Origin: an uncultured Turicimonas sp.
GTDB taxonomy: Bacteria; Pseudomonadota; Gammaproteobacteria; Burkholderiales; Burkholderiaceae_F
NCBI GenBank assembly: GCA_947854175.1
Contig: CANTYJ010000095.1
Span: 1-53,728 of the forward strand
Direction of reading: 5' to 3'
DNA: 53,728 nucleotides
How positions within the stretch are numbered: position 1 is the first letter of the stretch; each line of letters begins with the position of its first letter. The notes beneath the pieces were generated by a model. That model ran no database searches, was not told the origin of the DNA, and worked only from the letters and a program-made list of their open reading frames with translations. The position numbers were made by a program, and so were the translations under genes. Shown here in pieces: positions 19,076-27,862 of the stretch.

Positions 19076-19891
19076 TTACCATGCCAGGTAGGCCTGTCTT
19101 ATCATGTAACAGCATATGAAGAACAATAAGCCTGCGTAACATTTTTTAAGCGGCTTAACATCAATGGAATGGGCAACTTTTGCGCCTAAAGGAGCAAACA
19201 AGATGCTGGTGATAGAGACAGCAAAAAGAGCCGGAATACAGATATAGCCGATATTAACCGGCCATGGAGGCAGTCCTTGCGCATTCCAGCCGCTGATGAC
19301 ATATCCCATCGTCCCGAAAAATGCGATTGGAAAGCCCAATGCTGCGCTGGTTGCAACAGCATTGTGCATTTTTACATTGCACCAAACCATCCAGGGGATG
19401 GAAATAAAACCACCCCCGGCACCGACAATCGCAGACAAAAAACCGATAACAATTCCCATACCGAATTTACCGGAGCTCCCGGGTAAATTGCGTTCGGGTT
19501 TTGGTTTTGAATTCGTAAATAACTTGATTGCTGAAAAACCCACAAAAACTGCAAAGACCAGAGAGAGCCAGAAAGTTGGAAGATAGGATGCTACCTGCGT
19601 CCCGATGACAGCTCCGGCAAGAATGCCGGGAGCAACCGCAGATACGACGCTCCAAAGAACCGCGCCTCTCTTGTGGTGGGCAAAAACGGAGGACATCGAT
19701 GTAAATGCAATGGTTGCCAAAGAGGTGGCAATCGCCACATGAACAATATGATCATGCGGGATGAGCGAAGATGGAATCAGCATTATAAGGAAAGGTGTAA
19801 TGATCATGCCGCCGCCGATTCCAAGCAGCCCTGCCAAAAAACCGGTACAACAGCCCAGTAAGGACAAAAGAGCGATAGTTGTGAGTTCCAA
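19076..19891 (-). CDS. TauE/SafE family permease
   Basis: An inner-membrane protein of 271 aa with about eight hydrophobic segments. The family hallmark is repeated: GFLAGLLGIGGGMIITPFL (about 17-35) and GFLSAIVGAGGGFISIPWM (about 150-168). Members move sulfite, sulfoacetate, taurine-derived anions or other small organic anions. The start appears to be TTG at 19891. The thiM start lies 80 nt behind its stop on the same strand, so co-transcription is likely and a role in thiazole or other sulfur-compound uptake is possible but unproven. Confidence 0.87.
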   Translation of the reverse strand: MELTTIALLSLLGCCTGFLAGLLGIGGGMIITPFLIMLIPSSLIPHDHIVHVAIATSLATIAFTSMSSVFAHHKRGAVLWSVVSAVAPGILAGAVIGTQVASYLPTFWLSLVFAVFVGFSAIKLFTNSKPKPERNLPGSSGKFGMGIVIGFLSAIVGAGGGFISIPWMVWCNVKMHNAVATSAALGFPIAFFGTMGYVISGWNAQGLPPWPVNIGYICIPALFAVSITSILFAPLGAKVAHSIDVKPLKKCYAGLLFFICCYMIRQAYLAW

Positions 19892-20069
19892 TTTTTATCT
19901 CTGAAAGGATTTGATATACACGTTGAAAGATGAGGATTTTAATCCTGAAGATATTAACTTTTTGAAGTTTCCATTGAACACAACGTGGTTGTTAAGTTAA
20001 CAACGGAAATTCAAATTACGCTTAAACTATCGTGCAGTAAGAAAAGAACAAGATTGACAGGAGCAGAAT

Positions 20070-21536
20070 ATGTCAGAGATGCCGCAAGACATCGGAAAAT
20101 CCTTTTATTGGTATGACTATGAAACATTCGGAACAGATACGGGTAGAGATAGACCTGCACAATTCGGAGGATTTCGGACTGACAGAAATTTTGTTCGTAA
20201 AGGCAAAGAACAGCTCATTTACTGTTCCCCCGCAGATGACTATCTTCCTAACCCTGAGGCCTGTGTGTTGACAGGAATTACGCCGTTAACCTGTCTGACC
20301 GAGGGTGAACCGGAGAGCCTTTTTGCCAAGAGGATTTATGATGAATTTAAAAGACCGGGTACCATCGTCATGGGGTATAACAATCTAAAGTTTGACGATG
20401 AAATATCCCGTTATATGTTTTGGCGGAATCTCATCAATCCCTATGACAGAGAATATGGCGAAGGCCGCGCCAAAATGGATATGTTTGTAGTTGTCAGAGC
20501 TTTGTACGCTTTTAAGCCTGAGACTATCAACTGGCCTACAAAAGAAGATGGCAAGATATCTTTTAAGCTTGAGCATCTTACAAAAGTTAACGGATTAGTC
20601 CATGAACATGCTCATGATGCTCTGTCGGATGCAAAAGCAACTTATCTTTTGGCAAAAACCATTTATGAGAAGCAGCCTAAATTCTGGAGCTACTGTGTCA
20701 GTTTATCTGACAAAAATAATGTGCTGAATCTTATAGATGAGCAGGTGCCTCTGTTATATCTGACCAACTATTTAATCCATGAAACTAAAAGTCTGGTTCC
20801 GGTGTTCCCAGTCTTTAGGGAAGGCAACGAAGTATTCTGCTGGGATCTGCGGGAGGATCCGAAGGAGCTTCTGGCTCTCAGCGAGGAAGAGATTAAAAAG
20901 CGCTTCTATGTCAACAAAGAAGATATTGCAGCCGGAATTAAGCCTCTTCCAATTAAGGAGGTGAAAGTCAATAGATTTCCGTTTATTGTGAAGGCTCTTC
21001 CTTATTATCGCGAAACAATGGCTCAGATGTTTGGGTTAAGCCGGGAGCAGCTCATCGAAAGAGCGGTGTATCTCAGAGAACTTGATAAAGGATTCTTTGC
21101 CAATATTGTTCAGATGAGAAATGATATTAAGCGCGAAAGGTATTCTACTAATGAAACTCCTACAGACATTGAAACCTCGTTATATAGCGGAGGATTCATC
21201 GGAGAGGGAGACCGCTTCAAACTTGAACAGCTCAGACAGATGGATGAATATGAGTTATCTGAAAAATTCCGGAAAATGGAATTTGACTATCCCGGTTTGG
21301 ATAAACTTATCATGCACTACATTGCACGAAATTATCCTGAAGCGATGACCCAACAAGACTCAGAGGAATGGTACAACTTCAAGTACCAGCATCTGGTCGG
21401 CGGCCTTAACAAAGCCAGAACATTTGAAGAATTTTTTGAGACGATTGAGCGTCTAAGACAAGAACATCCGGATAAAGAAGATGTTATTGATGAAGTTTAT
21501 GAATATGGCGAACAGCTTAAAGATGACTATGAATGA
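20070..21536 (+). CDS. sbcB: Exodeoxyribonuclease I
   Basis: A single-strand-specific 3'-5' DNA exonuclease of the DEDDh group, used in mismatch repair and recombination. It is 488 aa (E. coli ExoI 475). The catalytic acids are visible: Asp 16 and Glu 18 in YDYETFG, Asp in NNLKFDDE near 110, and HDALSDA near 186-192. The SH3-like and helical C-terminal parts follow, including SLYSGGF near 371. A GGAG ribosome binding site precedes the ATG. lgt starts 9 nt downstream. Confidence 0.95.
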   Translation: MSEMPQDIGKSFYWYDYETFGTDTGRDRPAQFGGFRTDRNFVRKGKEQLIYCSPADDYLPNPEACVLTGITPLTCLTEGEPESLFAKRIYDEFKRPGTIVMGYNNLKFDDEISRYMFWRNLINPYDREYGEGRAKMDMFVVVRALYAFKPETINWPTKEDGKISFKLEHLTKVNGLVHEHAHDALSDAKATYLLAKTIYEKQPKFWSYCVSLSDKNNVLNLIDEQVPLLYLTNYLIHETKSLVPVFPVFREGNEVFCWDLREDPKELLALSEEEIKKRFYVNKEDIAAGIKPLPIKEVKVNRFPFIVKALPYYRETMAQMFGLSREQLIERAVYLRELDKGFFANIVQMRNDIKRERYSTNETPTDIETSLYSGGFIGEGDRFKLEQLRQMDEYELSEKFRKMEFDYPGLDKLIMHYIARNYPEAMTQQDSEEWYNFKYQHLVGGLNKARTFEEFFETIERLRQEHPDKEDVIDEVYEYGEQLKDDYE

Positions 21537-21545
21537 GGGGTTTGA

Positions 21546-22343
21546 ATGTTAGTTCATCCGCAGTTTGATCCGATAGCTATTCAGATAGGGCCGCTAGGTA
21601 TTCACTGGTACGGGCTGATGTACCTTCTTGGGTTCGCGCTGTTTTTTCTTTTAGGTTTGTACCGTTGCAGACAGACTTGGCGTGGTGTCACAAGAACTGA
21701 TTTAGAAGATCTTCTCTTTTATGGGATGGTCGGCGTAATCGTGGGAGGCCGGCTGGGTTTTGTTCTCTTTTACCAACCCGAATTTTATCTGACTCATCCT
21801 CTAAATATCTTCTATGTCTGGGAAGGCGGAATGAGTGCCCACGGAGGATTTATTGGAGTTATCTGTGCCATTTTGCTGTTTTCCTGGCTAAAGAAACTCT
21901 CTCCGCTAACTGTCGGAGATTTTGTTGCTCCGCTGGTCCCCCTGGGATTCTTCTTTGGACGAATGGGAAATTTTATTAACGGCGAACTTTGGGGTAGGGT
22001 AGCCGATCAGTCTTTACCTTGGGCCATGATTTTTCCGCAAGCCGGTGATGAAGTACCACGTCATCCCTCGCAACTTTATGAAGCCGGGATAGAAGGACTA
22101 TTACTGTTTGCCGTGGTTTGGATCTATTCTCTGAAGCCAAGACCGAAAGGAGCGGTATCCGGGATGTTTTTCCTGGTTTATGGGCTGGGGCGTTTTATTG
22201 TTGAGTTTTTCAGAGAACCGGACAGCTATCTGGGACTGCAAGCTCTTTCTTTGTCTCGGGGACAATGGTTGTGTGTTCCGATGATTTTGGCAGGCATCGC
22301 CTTTTTGGCGTATGCCTACCGTCAGAAAAAAGTTAACGATTAA
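21546..22343 (+). CDS. lgt: Prolipoprotein diacylglyceryl transferase
   Basis: An inner-membrane enzyme that moves diacylglycerol from phosphatidylglycerol to the lipobox Cys of prolipoproteins. It is 265 aa with about seven helices. Motifs: [12 protein letters not shown] (about 19-30), [10 protein letters not shown] (about 66-75), [10 protein letters not shown], and the signature [13 protein letters not shown] (about 137-149), followed by RHPSQLYEA. Predicted substrates in the window include LemA and BamE. Its stop codon overlaps, tail to tail, that of the reductase gene on the other strand. Confidence 0.96.
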   Translation: MLVHPQFDPIAIQIGPLGIHWYGLMYLLGFALFFLLGLYRCRQTWRGVTRTDLEDLLFYGMVGVIVGGRLGFVLFYQPEFYLTHPLNIFYVWEGGMSAHGGFIGVICAILLFSWLKKLSPLTVGDFVAPLVPLGFFFGRMGNFINGELWGRVADQSLPWAMIFPQAGDEVPRHPSQLYEAGIEGLLLFAVVWIYSLKPRPKGAVSGMFFLVYGLGRFIVEFFREPDSYLGLQALSLSRGQWLCVPMILAGIAFLAYAYRQKKVND

Positions 22344-23341
22344 CCTCCGAAAGCGTCCGAATGGACGTTTTCTTCTTTGAGGCCGCAGCGGACAGCCAGA
22401 TAATCAGAAACACTTCTAACCATCGGAGTGCTACCGCAAAGATAAGCATCCGTGTCGGTTAAGTCACCAAGCTCTGTTGCTGCCGGAATGGTGATTCGGC
22501 CTTTGACTCCGTGCCAGCTTTCTTCTCTGGAGACGACCGGGATGAATTTAAATTTCGGATATCTGGCTTCCATTTCCTGCAGTTCAGACAAATAGCAAAG
22601 GTCAGAAGCGTATGGAACGCCCCAGAAAAGAGTGATATCTCTGCCGTCCATATCTTTTTTATCGATAAGGGTTCTCAGGATGCTCATAGCCGGTGCTATA
22701 CCGGTTCCGGTAGTTAAGAAAACAGCTTTCTTACCTTTCGGAGTTTTGAATGTAAACGTTCCTAACGGAGCTTCAGCCTCCAGGATTGTTCCTTCCTTAA
22801 TTTCACCATCAAAGAGCTTGCCGGTAAACAGACCTCCGGGAATATGACGGATGAGAAGCTCTGCGTGCTTATGACCTGTAGCCGAGGAAGCAAATGAGTA
22901 GCTACGCTGTACATCTCCGGGGAGCATGAAATTAATAACCTGGCCGGCTTCAAAATCAAAGCGTCCCCCTTCCTCTTTTTTAATAACGAGCTTTATCAGT
23001 GTGTCGTTAATTTTTTGAGTTTCGACGACTTTGACTTTAAATTTCTGAGGACCGGCCTCAATACGTTTGGCACCTCTTGCCTGAACTACTAAATCTGTGA
23101 CAGGGATTGCCGTGCATAGCAGTACAGCCTGATTGGCTTTATCTTCTTCAGACAATGCAAACGGTTGTTTTTCATACTGAACGCTGCCTGATAAAAGTTT
23201 GCCCTTGCAAGCACCGCATGCGCCCATACGGCAAGCCAGGCTCAGCTGGATGTTATTTCTCGATGCGGCCGCACTAATCGTTTCTTTTTCGTTGACTTCG
23301 AATGAAATATCGGAATTTGCGATTTCAACTTTATATGTCAT
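22340..23341 (-). CDS. 2Fe-2S ferredoxin / FAD oxidoreductase (CDP-6-deoxy-glucoseen reductase-like)
   Basis: A soluble electron-transfer protein of 333 aa. An N-terminal plant-type ferredoxin domain carries Cys 37, Cys 42, Cys 45 and Cys 76 (CRMGACGAC and LLC). It is followed by a ferredoxin-NADP reductase-type FAD domain with RSYSFASSA (near 150) and an NAD(P) domain with [14 protein letters not shown] (near 212). This order matches AscD-like reductases and the reductases of ring-hydroxylating oxygenases, common in betaproteobacteria with unassigned partners. ATG 23341 is chosen over an in-frame start at 23380. No oxygenase is nearby, so the electron acceptor is unknown. Confidence 0.87.
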   Translation of the reverse strand: MTYKVEIANSDISFEVNEKETISAAASRNNIQLSLACRMGACGACKGKLLSGSVQYEKQPFALSEEDKANQAVLLCTAIPVTDLVVQARGAKRIEAGPQKFKVKVVETQKINDTLIKLVIKKEEGGRFDFEAGQVINFMLPGDVQRSYSFASSATGHKHAELLIRHIPGGLFTGKLFDGEIKEGTILEAEAPLGTFTFKTPKGKKAVFLTTGTGIAPAMSILRTLIDKKDMDGRDITLFWGVPYASDLCYLSELQEMEARYPKFKFIPVVSREESWHGVKGRITIPAATELGDLTDTDAYLCGSTPMVRSVSDYLAVRCGLKEENVHSDAFGG

Positions 23342-23415
23342 TGTATTTTTTCCAAAAGTACCGGATTTTTGATTTGGCAATTTTAATCGATGGGATTGTT
23401 GAGTTCACGAAAACG

Positions 23416-23451
23416 AAATAAGCGCTCTGACAGAATCAAAAGCGCTTATTA
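23416..23451 (-). terminator. Terminator behind 6S RNA
   Basis: A perfect 10-bp inverted repeat AATAAGCGCT (23417-23426) and AGCGCTTATT (23441-23450) with a 14-nt loop, followed on the minus strand by TTCGTTTTCG. It lies directly behind the predicted 3' end of the 6S RNA. Confidence 0.72.
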
Positions 23452-23631
23452 AGTCTCCCGCGAGAAGCGTCCGACGTGTGTCCTGAACCGAAGGTTCAGG
23501 GTGGAGGCCTCTAATTAGTCTTAGGAGCAACATCGCGTGCCGCTCAACACAGAGGTAACTAAGTCAGCCTCCATACGATTTAGTATTGGTTCAAAGAACA
23601 ACCGGTCGCTAATCGCATTCCGCAGGAGATG
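23452..23631 (-). ncRNA. ssrS: 6S RNA
   Basis: A non-coding stretch of about 180 nt directly behind zapA, the conserved proteobacterial site of ssrS. The ends pair in a long closing stem: TCTCCTGCG (23629-23621, minus) with CGCGGGAGA (23462-23454). The 3' half carries CCTGAACC-TTC-GGTTCAGG, the counterpart of the CCUUGAACC/GGUUCAAGG hairpin of E. coli 6S RNA, followed by a CACACGTCGGACGC segment in the place of its ACAGCCUGCGGCGGC. A likely -10 box TAGAAT (23642-23637) sits 5-7 nt before the 5' end. 6S RNA mimics an open promoter and binds sigma-70 RNA polymerase in stationary phase. Exact ends are estimates. Confidence 0.85.
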
Positions 23632-23711
23632 TACGTATTCTAGGACCTTTCTTTGTAGGAAGTAAATAGATGGCTTCTCTAATTGAGTTTTTTTACGAAA
23701 TTTTAAGAAAT

Positions 23712-24014
23712 TTACGATTTGGATTGATTAAGTGTTTCGTTGCAAAAGTGCAGAAGGTTCTCCAGCTGTTTTTCGAGTTCCGGAGAAGCTTCTGTTTTTT
23801 TGATTTCCAGAGAATATATGAGCTGAAGAATAGCGTACAGGAATAAACGCAGTTGTTTAGTCGCAGCCAGAGACAGGTCCTGACCGTTATTGACATTTCT
23901 GACTGCCTGATTGATAGACGCGGTGGCGTGTTTCAGAAACGGAACATCGGAATCATCAATTTTTAAAGGAAGGTCAACACCCTGGATAACAAAAGTTTTG
24001 GCAACAGTTGGCAT
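23712..24014 (-). CDS. zapA: Cell division protein ZapA
   Basis: A 100-aa protein fitting ZapA, the FtsZ-bundling factor that acts at the cytoplasmic division ring. An N-terminal beta-rich head (about 5-40) is followed by helices and a C-terminal heptad-like segment (about 68-95). The sequence alone is a moderate match; its place between a ZapB-like coiled-coil protein and 6S RNA is the standard betaproteobacterial arrangement and makes the call firm. Confidence 0.85.
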   Translation of the reverse strand: MPTVAKTFVIQGVDLPLKIDDSDVPFLKHATASINQAVRNVNNGQDLSLAATKQLRLFLYAILQLIYSLEIKKTEASPELEKQLENLLHFCNETLNQSKS

Positions 24015-24021
24015 TTTTTAA

Positions 24022-24252
24022 TTATTTGGAATTGAGAAGTTCTTCAAGTTGAGCGATTAAAGAGTCCATTTCTGCGACTGTCGCATCAATTTTTCTCCGC
24101 AACGAGGTAATTTCCTCATTTTGTTTTTTCAGTTCAATACTTTGTCTTGTGGCGTTGAGGATTAGCTGCTGATTTTCCACCTGCAGTTGCTGGAGGCGGA
24201 TTGCCATTTGATGGACCGCCTCCTCGAGCTTGTTAACGGTATCTGCGACCAT
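24022..24252 (-). CDS. ZapB-like coiled-coil protein
   Basis: A 76-aa protein that is almost entirely one coiled coil, with Leu/Ile heptads from about residue 8 to 74 and many Gln, Glu and Asn. Small proteins of this kind (TIGR02449-like, ZapB-like) are encoded directly before zapA in betaproteobacteria. ZapB bridges ZapA to chromosome-organising proteins at mid-cell in E. coli; that role here is inferred from position. No clear ribosome binding site is seen. The zapA start lies 7 nt behind. Confidence 0.78.
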   Translation of the reverse strand: MVADTVNKLEEAVHQMAIRLQQLQVENQQLILNATRQSIELKKQNEEITSLRRKIDATVAEMDSLIAQLEELLNSK

Positions 24253-24258
24253 GGAGAG

Positions 24259-25062
24259 TTAATTTTTCAATCCGAGTACATCTGCCATGGAGTACATCCC
24301 TGCAGATTTACCCATGAGGAACTCAGCTGCCTTAAATGCCCCGTTGGCGTAGCCTTCTCTGGAAGCAGATAAGTGTGCGATTTCAATTCGTTCGCCTTTA
24401 CCGGCAAAAATGACACGGTGGTCACCGACCACATCACCGCCGCGCAATACAGCAAAACCGATTGTGCCTTTCACCCGGGGGCCTGTATGACCATGTCTGG
24501 CCCAGGTAGCTACGTCTTCGAGTTTCTGACCACGGGCCTCAGCGATGACTCTCCCCATTTCTACTGCAGTACCGCTGGGAGCGTCCACTTTACGGCTATG
24601 GTGCATTTCAAGGATTTCACAGTCGTAATCGGGCAACAGTCTGGCGGCTTCAGCCAAAAGTTTAAAGGTAACGTTAACTCCGGTACTCATGTTAGGAGCC
24701 AATGTGACCGGTATTGATTCAGTAGCTTTGGAAATTAAATTCCTTTGTTCAGCGTCAAAACCTGTTGTACCGATGACCAAAGCAATTTTGTGGTCCACGC
24801 AGGCAGGCAGGTAACTTAACGTTCCTTCGGGGCGCGTGAAATCAATCAGGACCTGAGCTCCCGATGTTTTGAGAATGCTTATATCTGAGGTGATCGTGAC
24901 TCCGGTATCCTGGCCGAGGAAAGCACCGGCATCCGTTCCGATACTTTTGGATGTTTCATGGTCCAGAGCAGCGACCAATTCGAACTGAGGCAAATTGAGT
25001 GCAGTTTCTATAAGTAACCGGCCCATCTTTCCTGAAGCGCCGGAAATCGCAACCTTTATCAT
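24259..25062 (-). CDS. dapB: 4-hydroxy-tetrahydrodipicolinate reductase
   Basis: A NAD(P)H-dependent reductase of the lysine/diaminopimelate pathway, 267 aa. Motifs: the Rossmann loop GASGKMGR (about 7-14), LIDFTRPEGTL, TTGFD, and the active-site segment EMHHSRKVDAPSGTA (about 151-165). ATG 25062 is preceded by AAGGAG with seven bases spacing; an upstream TTG at 25080 would include that site in the coding region. It follows bamE after 26 nt on the same strand. Confidence 0.96.
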   Translation of the reverse strand: MIKVAISGASGKMGRLLIETALNLPQFELVAALDHETSKSIGTDAGAFLGQDTGVTITSDISILKTSGAQVLIDFTRPEGTLSYLPACVDHKIALVIGTTGFDAEQRNLISKATESIPVTLAPNMSTGVNVTFKLLAEAARLLPDYDCEILEMHHSRKVDAPSGTAVEMGRVIAEARGQKLEDVATWARHGHTGPRVKGTIGFAVLRGGDVVGDHRVIFAGKGERIEIAHLSASREGYANGAFKAAEFLMGKSAGMYSMADVLGLKN

Positions 25063-25088
25063 TGATTTTCTCCTTAACAAAATTAAGG

Positions 25089-25613
25089 TTACTTGGCGGA
25101 TTCTTCTGTACCGGCTGACTCAGCAGTCTCGGCAACAGGAGTTTCTGTGACCGGAACCGGTTCAGTGCTTGTCTGTTCAAGTTGCTCCTTTTCAGCTTTG
25201 ACCTGAGCGTTCTTTTCCCTGGAAGCTTCTCTGGCTCTTTCTCCTAAAATGAGGAGGTCAGCATCTGTTTCGTTAGGCATCTTATCGGCATAGAACTTTT
25301 CGACCCGATCGTCTTCATCAAAATAGATTTGGAGTTTACGGATTTCTGTCTTTCCGAGCCGGGGATTCAGGTAATAGATATAGTCCCATTCATTTTTATG
25401 GAAGGAGCTGATTAATGTTGGTGTTCCTAAAAGAAAGATGACCTGATTTTTTGTCATTCCTTCGTGAAGAGAATCCAACATTTCACTAGTAACAACGTTT
25501 CCTTGATGAACGTCAGGACGATAAGGTTTAAGCCAGCCCGGGATGCTATCTGTGGAGCAACCTGTGACAAATAATGCGGAAGACAGTGCCGCAACTGCAA
25601 AAATTCTTTTCAT
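25089..25613 (-). CDS. bamE: Outer membrane assembly lipoprotein BamE
   Basis: A lipoprotein subunit of the BAM complex that inserts beta-barrel proteins in the outer membrane. The signal peptide ends in the lipobox FVTGC (Cys 19). The SmpA/OmlA domain follows with LHEGMTKNQVIFLLGTPT (about 49-66) and WDYIYYL (about 75-81). The C-terminal 50 residues are a low-complexity Glu/Thr/Ala/Pro tail, making the protein (174 aa) longer than E. coli BamE (113 aa). It is divergent from fur, a conserved arrangement. Confidence 0.95.
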   Translation of the reverse strand: MKRIFAVAALSSALFVTGCSTDSIPGWLKPYRPDVHQGNVVTSEMLDSLHEGMTKNQVIFLLGTPTLISSFHKNEWDYIYYLNPRLGKTEIRKLQIYFDEDDRVEKFYADKMPNETDADLLILGERAREASREKNAQVKAEKEQLEQTSTEPVPVTETPVAETAESAGTEESAK

Positions 25614-25687
25614 TTAGAATGATTTTAGTAGACAATAAGGTAACAAGCTGTATGATAACTAACTAATAAGAAGAATGGGAAGGCTAG

Positions 25688-26155
25688 ATGATAAAGAAAC
25701 CTCTAAACGGATCCAAATCGGTCGAGCTTAAGGAGCTTGGGCTTAAAGCCACGGGTCCTAGAATCAAGATTTTGGAACTTTTCAGAAAGAACGCCGAAGA
25801 AGGTACAAACCGCCATATGAGTGCCGAAGAAGTCTATCGAACTTTGGTCTCAAGCGGAGAAGATATCGGGTTAGCGACTGTTTACCGTGTACTGGCGCAG
25901 TTTGAAAATGCCGGTATTCTGGTCAGACGTACATTTGATTCAGAAAACGCCGTTTTCGAACTTAACGACAACCATCATCACGATCATCTGATTTGTATGA
26001 ACTGTGGAAAAGTGGTTGAGTTCGTTGATCCTGAAATTGAAGAGAAACAGAAAGAGATCAGCGAACAGCATGGTTTCCGCTTAGTCCATCACTCAATGTC
26101 TCTTTATGGGGTCTGTGAAGAGTGTAGGATCCGCGAAGCAGAAAAACAAGAATAA
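25688..26155 (+). CDS. fur: Ferric uptake regulator Fur
   Basis: An iron-responsive repressor, 155 aa. The N-terminal winged helix (about 14-85) includes [11 protein letters not shown] and [13 protein letters not shown]; the C-terminal metal-binding domain has the HHHDH cluster (96-100), CMNC (Cys 103 and 106) and a second CEEC pair (Cys 143 and 146). Ribosome binding site GGAAGG lies four bases before ATG 25688. It is divergent from bamE with 74 nt between; I could not define a Fur box there. A terminator shared with recN follows. Confidence 0.96.
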   Translation: MIKKPLNGSKSVELKELGLKATGPRIKILELFRKNAEEGTNRHMSAEEVYRTLVSSGEDIGLATVYRVLAQFENAGILVRRTFDSENAVFELNDNHHHDHLICMNCGKVVEFVDPEIEEKQKEISEQHGFRLVHHSMSLYGVCEECRIREAEKQE

Positions 26156-26174
26156 ATAAACAAAAGACACAAAA

Positions 26175-26204
26175 CTAAATACCGGCCAAAGGGCCGGTAT
26201 TTAG
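26175..26204. terminator. Bidirectional terminator between fur and recN
   Basis: A 13-bp perfect stem CTAAATACCGGCC (26175-26187) and GGCCGGTATTTAG (26192-26204) with a 4-nt loop. A/T-rich flanks on both sides let it act for the two convergent genes. Confidence 0.82.
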
Positions 26205-27860
26205 TTATTTAGAAAGCATTTCTAATGCGTGCTTAAGGGTGGTTTCAGTGATTTCATGTCCGCCGAGCATCCTTGCGATCTCTTCGATTCTCTGTTTATC
26301 GTTTAACTGGTAAACACGGGAAGTTGGAGCTACTGTCAGCGGAGAATTAAACTTTTCAATTTTTAGCTGACAATCTGCACAGCTGGCAACCTGTGGCAAA
26401 TGAGTAACGCAGAGGACCTGCTGATGTTTGCCTAGTTCCTGAAGCAAATGGCCCACGGTTTCAGCAACTGCTCCGCCGATACCTGAATCAACTTCGTCAA
26501 AAATTAATGTATCCACAGTCGCCGTTGCGGAGTCTGTGACGGCAACGGCCAAGCTAATTCTTGCTAATTCACCGCCGGAAGCAACTTTGATCAGGGGACG
26601 GGGATTAGCTCCGGAGTGACCTGCAACAAGAAATTCGACAGAATCAATGCCATGAGACGACGGTCTGTCCAAAGAGCCAACCGAGATTTCGAATTGTCCG
26701 CCATCCATGGCCAAAGTCTGCATTGCCTTGGTAATCTGACGGGACATGACCACTGCACCTTTTTTACGAGCTTTAGAAAGCTCACCTGCCAGTTTGTCAT
26801 ACAAACCCTTTGCTTCCTTCAACTTGGTTTCAAGCGAATCGAGATTGCCAAGTTCTTCAAATTCATCTGCTTTCTTTTGAGCCGCGATCATTTCATCAAA
26901 AAGCTCTTCAGGTTCGAGATGATATTTCCTTGCCATGTCGAGATAAGACGAGATTCGGTCATCGAGTTCATGGAACCTGTCTTCGTCAAAATCGGTACGG
27001 GATAAATAATGTTCAGCATCATCTGAGGCCGTGTCGATAATTTCCCGGGCATCGTTTAATGCGTTGTAGATCTGTTCGAGTTTTTTATCAGTATCCGAGA
27101 CATCACCGAGTTTATCTAACGAGATATCAATTAAAGAAAGAACACTTGTATCGTCCTCAGAAAGGATCTGACGTGTCAACTGACAGGCATCCATAATATC
27201 TGTGTAGCGTGACAACCTGGTATGTTCTTCATTGATTTGTTGCCATTCTCCTTTGGTAGGGGCCAAATCCCGAATATCTGAAATGAACCACTTTAGGCGT
27301 TCAAATCTTTCTTCATTGAGTGTTAAATCTTCCCTTGCTTTTTTTAGTTTGGCTGAGATTGCAGACCAGTTATCCCAGGCCTGTTTAACATCATAGACCA
27401 GTGGTTTTAGTTTGCAGTAACCGTCCAACATTTCCAGCTGTGCACCCTTACGCAAAAGCGACTGATGGGCGTGTTGTCCATGGATAACGATTAGATGACT
27501 GCTTAATTCTTTAAGTTGAGCCAATGTGGCCTGGTAGCCGTTGATCCAGGCCCGGCTTTTACCTGAGCGATCCAGAGTTCTTCTGAGAACAAGCTCGTTT
27601 TCTCCATTATCTAAATCCCGTTCAGATAACCACTCTTTTACATTTTCCGAAATTGAGAATGTGGCTGATAAATCGCTTTTATCTGCTCCCTGACGGATAA
27701 ATTCGATATCAGACCGTGCACCAAATAAAAGCTGAAGTGCATCAATAAGAATAGACTTACCGGCCCCCGTTTGGCCGGTTAAAGCAATAAATCCTCTGGG
27801 TAGTTCCAGTTCGAGATTCTCAACGAGAACAAAATTCCGTATATGCAAAGAGGTGATCAT
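26205..27860 (-). CDS. recN: DNA repair protein RecN
   Basis: An SMC-like ATPase of double-strand break repair, 551 aa. The N-terminal Walker A is GQTGAGKS (29-36) in the context ITSLHIRNF-VLVENLELEL. A long coiled-coil region occupies the middle (about 155-370), and the C-terminal half carries SGGELARISLAVAV (signature) and Walker B TLIFDEVDSGIGG. ATG 27860 matches the family N terminus; an in-frame ATG at 27896 would overlap the end of nadK by 34 nt. It lies 2 nt behind nadK, a frequent nadK-recN pair. Confidence 0.95.
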   Translation of the reverse strand: MITSLHIRNFVLVENLELELPRGFIALTGQTGAGKSILIDALQLLFGARSDIEFIRQGADKSDLSATFSISENVKEWLSERDLDNGENELVLRRTLDRSGKSRAWINGYQATLAQLKELSSHLIVIHGQHAHQSLLRKGAQLEMLDGYCKLKPLVYDVKQAWDNWSAISAKLKKAREDLTLNEERFERLKWFISDIRDLAPTKGEWQQINEEHTRLSRYTDIMDACQLTRQILSEDDTSVLSLIDISLDKLGDVSDTDKKLEQIYNALNDAREIIDTASDDAEHYLSRTDFDEDRFHELDDRISSYLDMARKYHLEPEELFDEMIAAQKKADEFEELGNLDSLETKLKEAKGLYDKLAGELSKARKKGAVVMSRQITKAMQTLAMDGGQFEISVGSLDRPSSHGIDSVEFLVAGHSGANPRPLIKVASGGELARISLAVAVTDSATATVDTLIFDEVDSGIGGAVAETVGHLLQELGKHQQVLCVTHLPQVASCADCQLKIEKFNSPLTVAPTSRVYQLNDKQRIEEIARMLGGHEITETTLKHALEMLSK

Positions 27861-27862
27861 GA

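Noticed and set aside
18997..20069. TPP riboswitch upstream of thiM or the TauE/SafE gene
   Set aside because: The conserved CTGAGA core and 3' consensus are absent on the minus strand.
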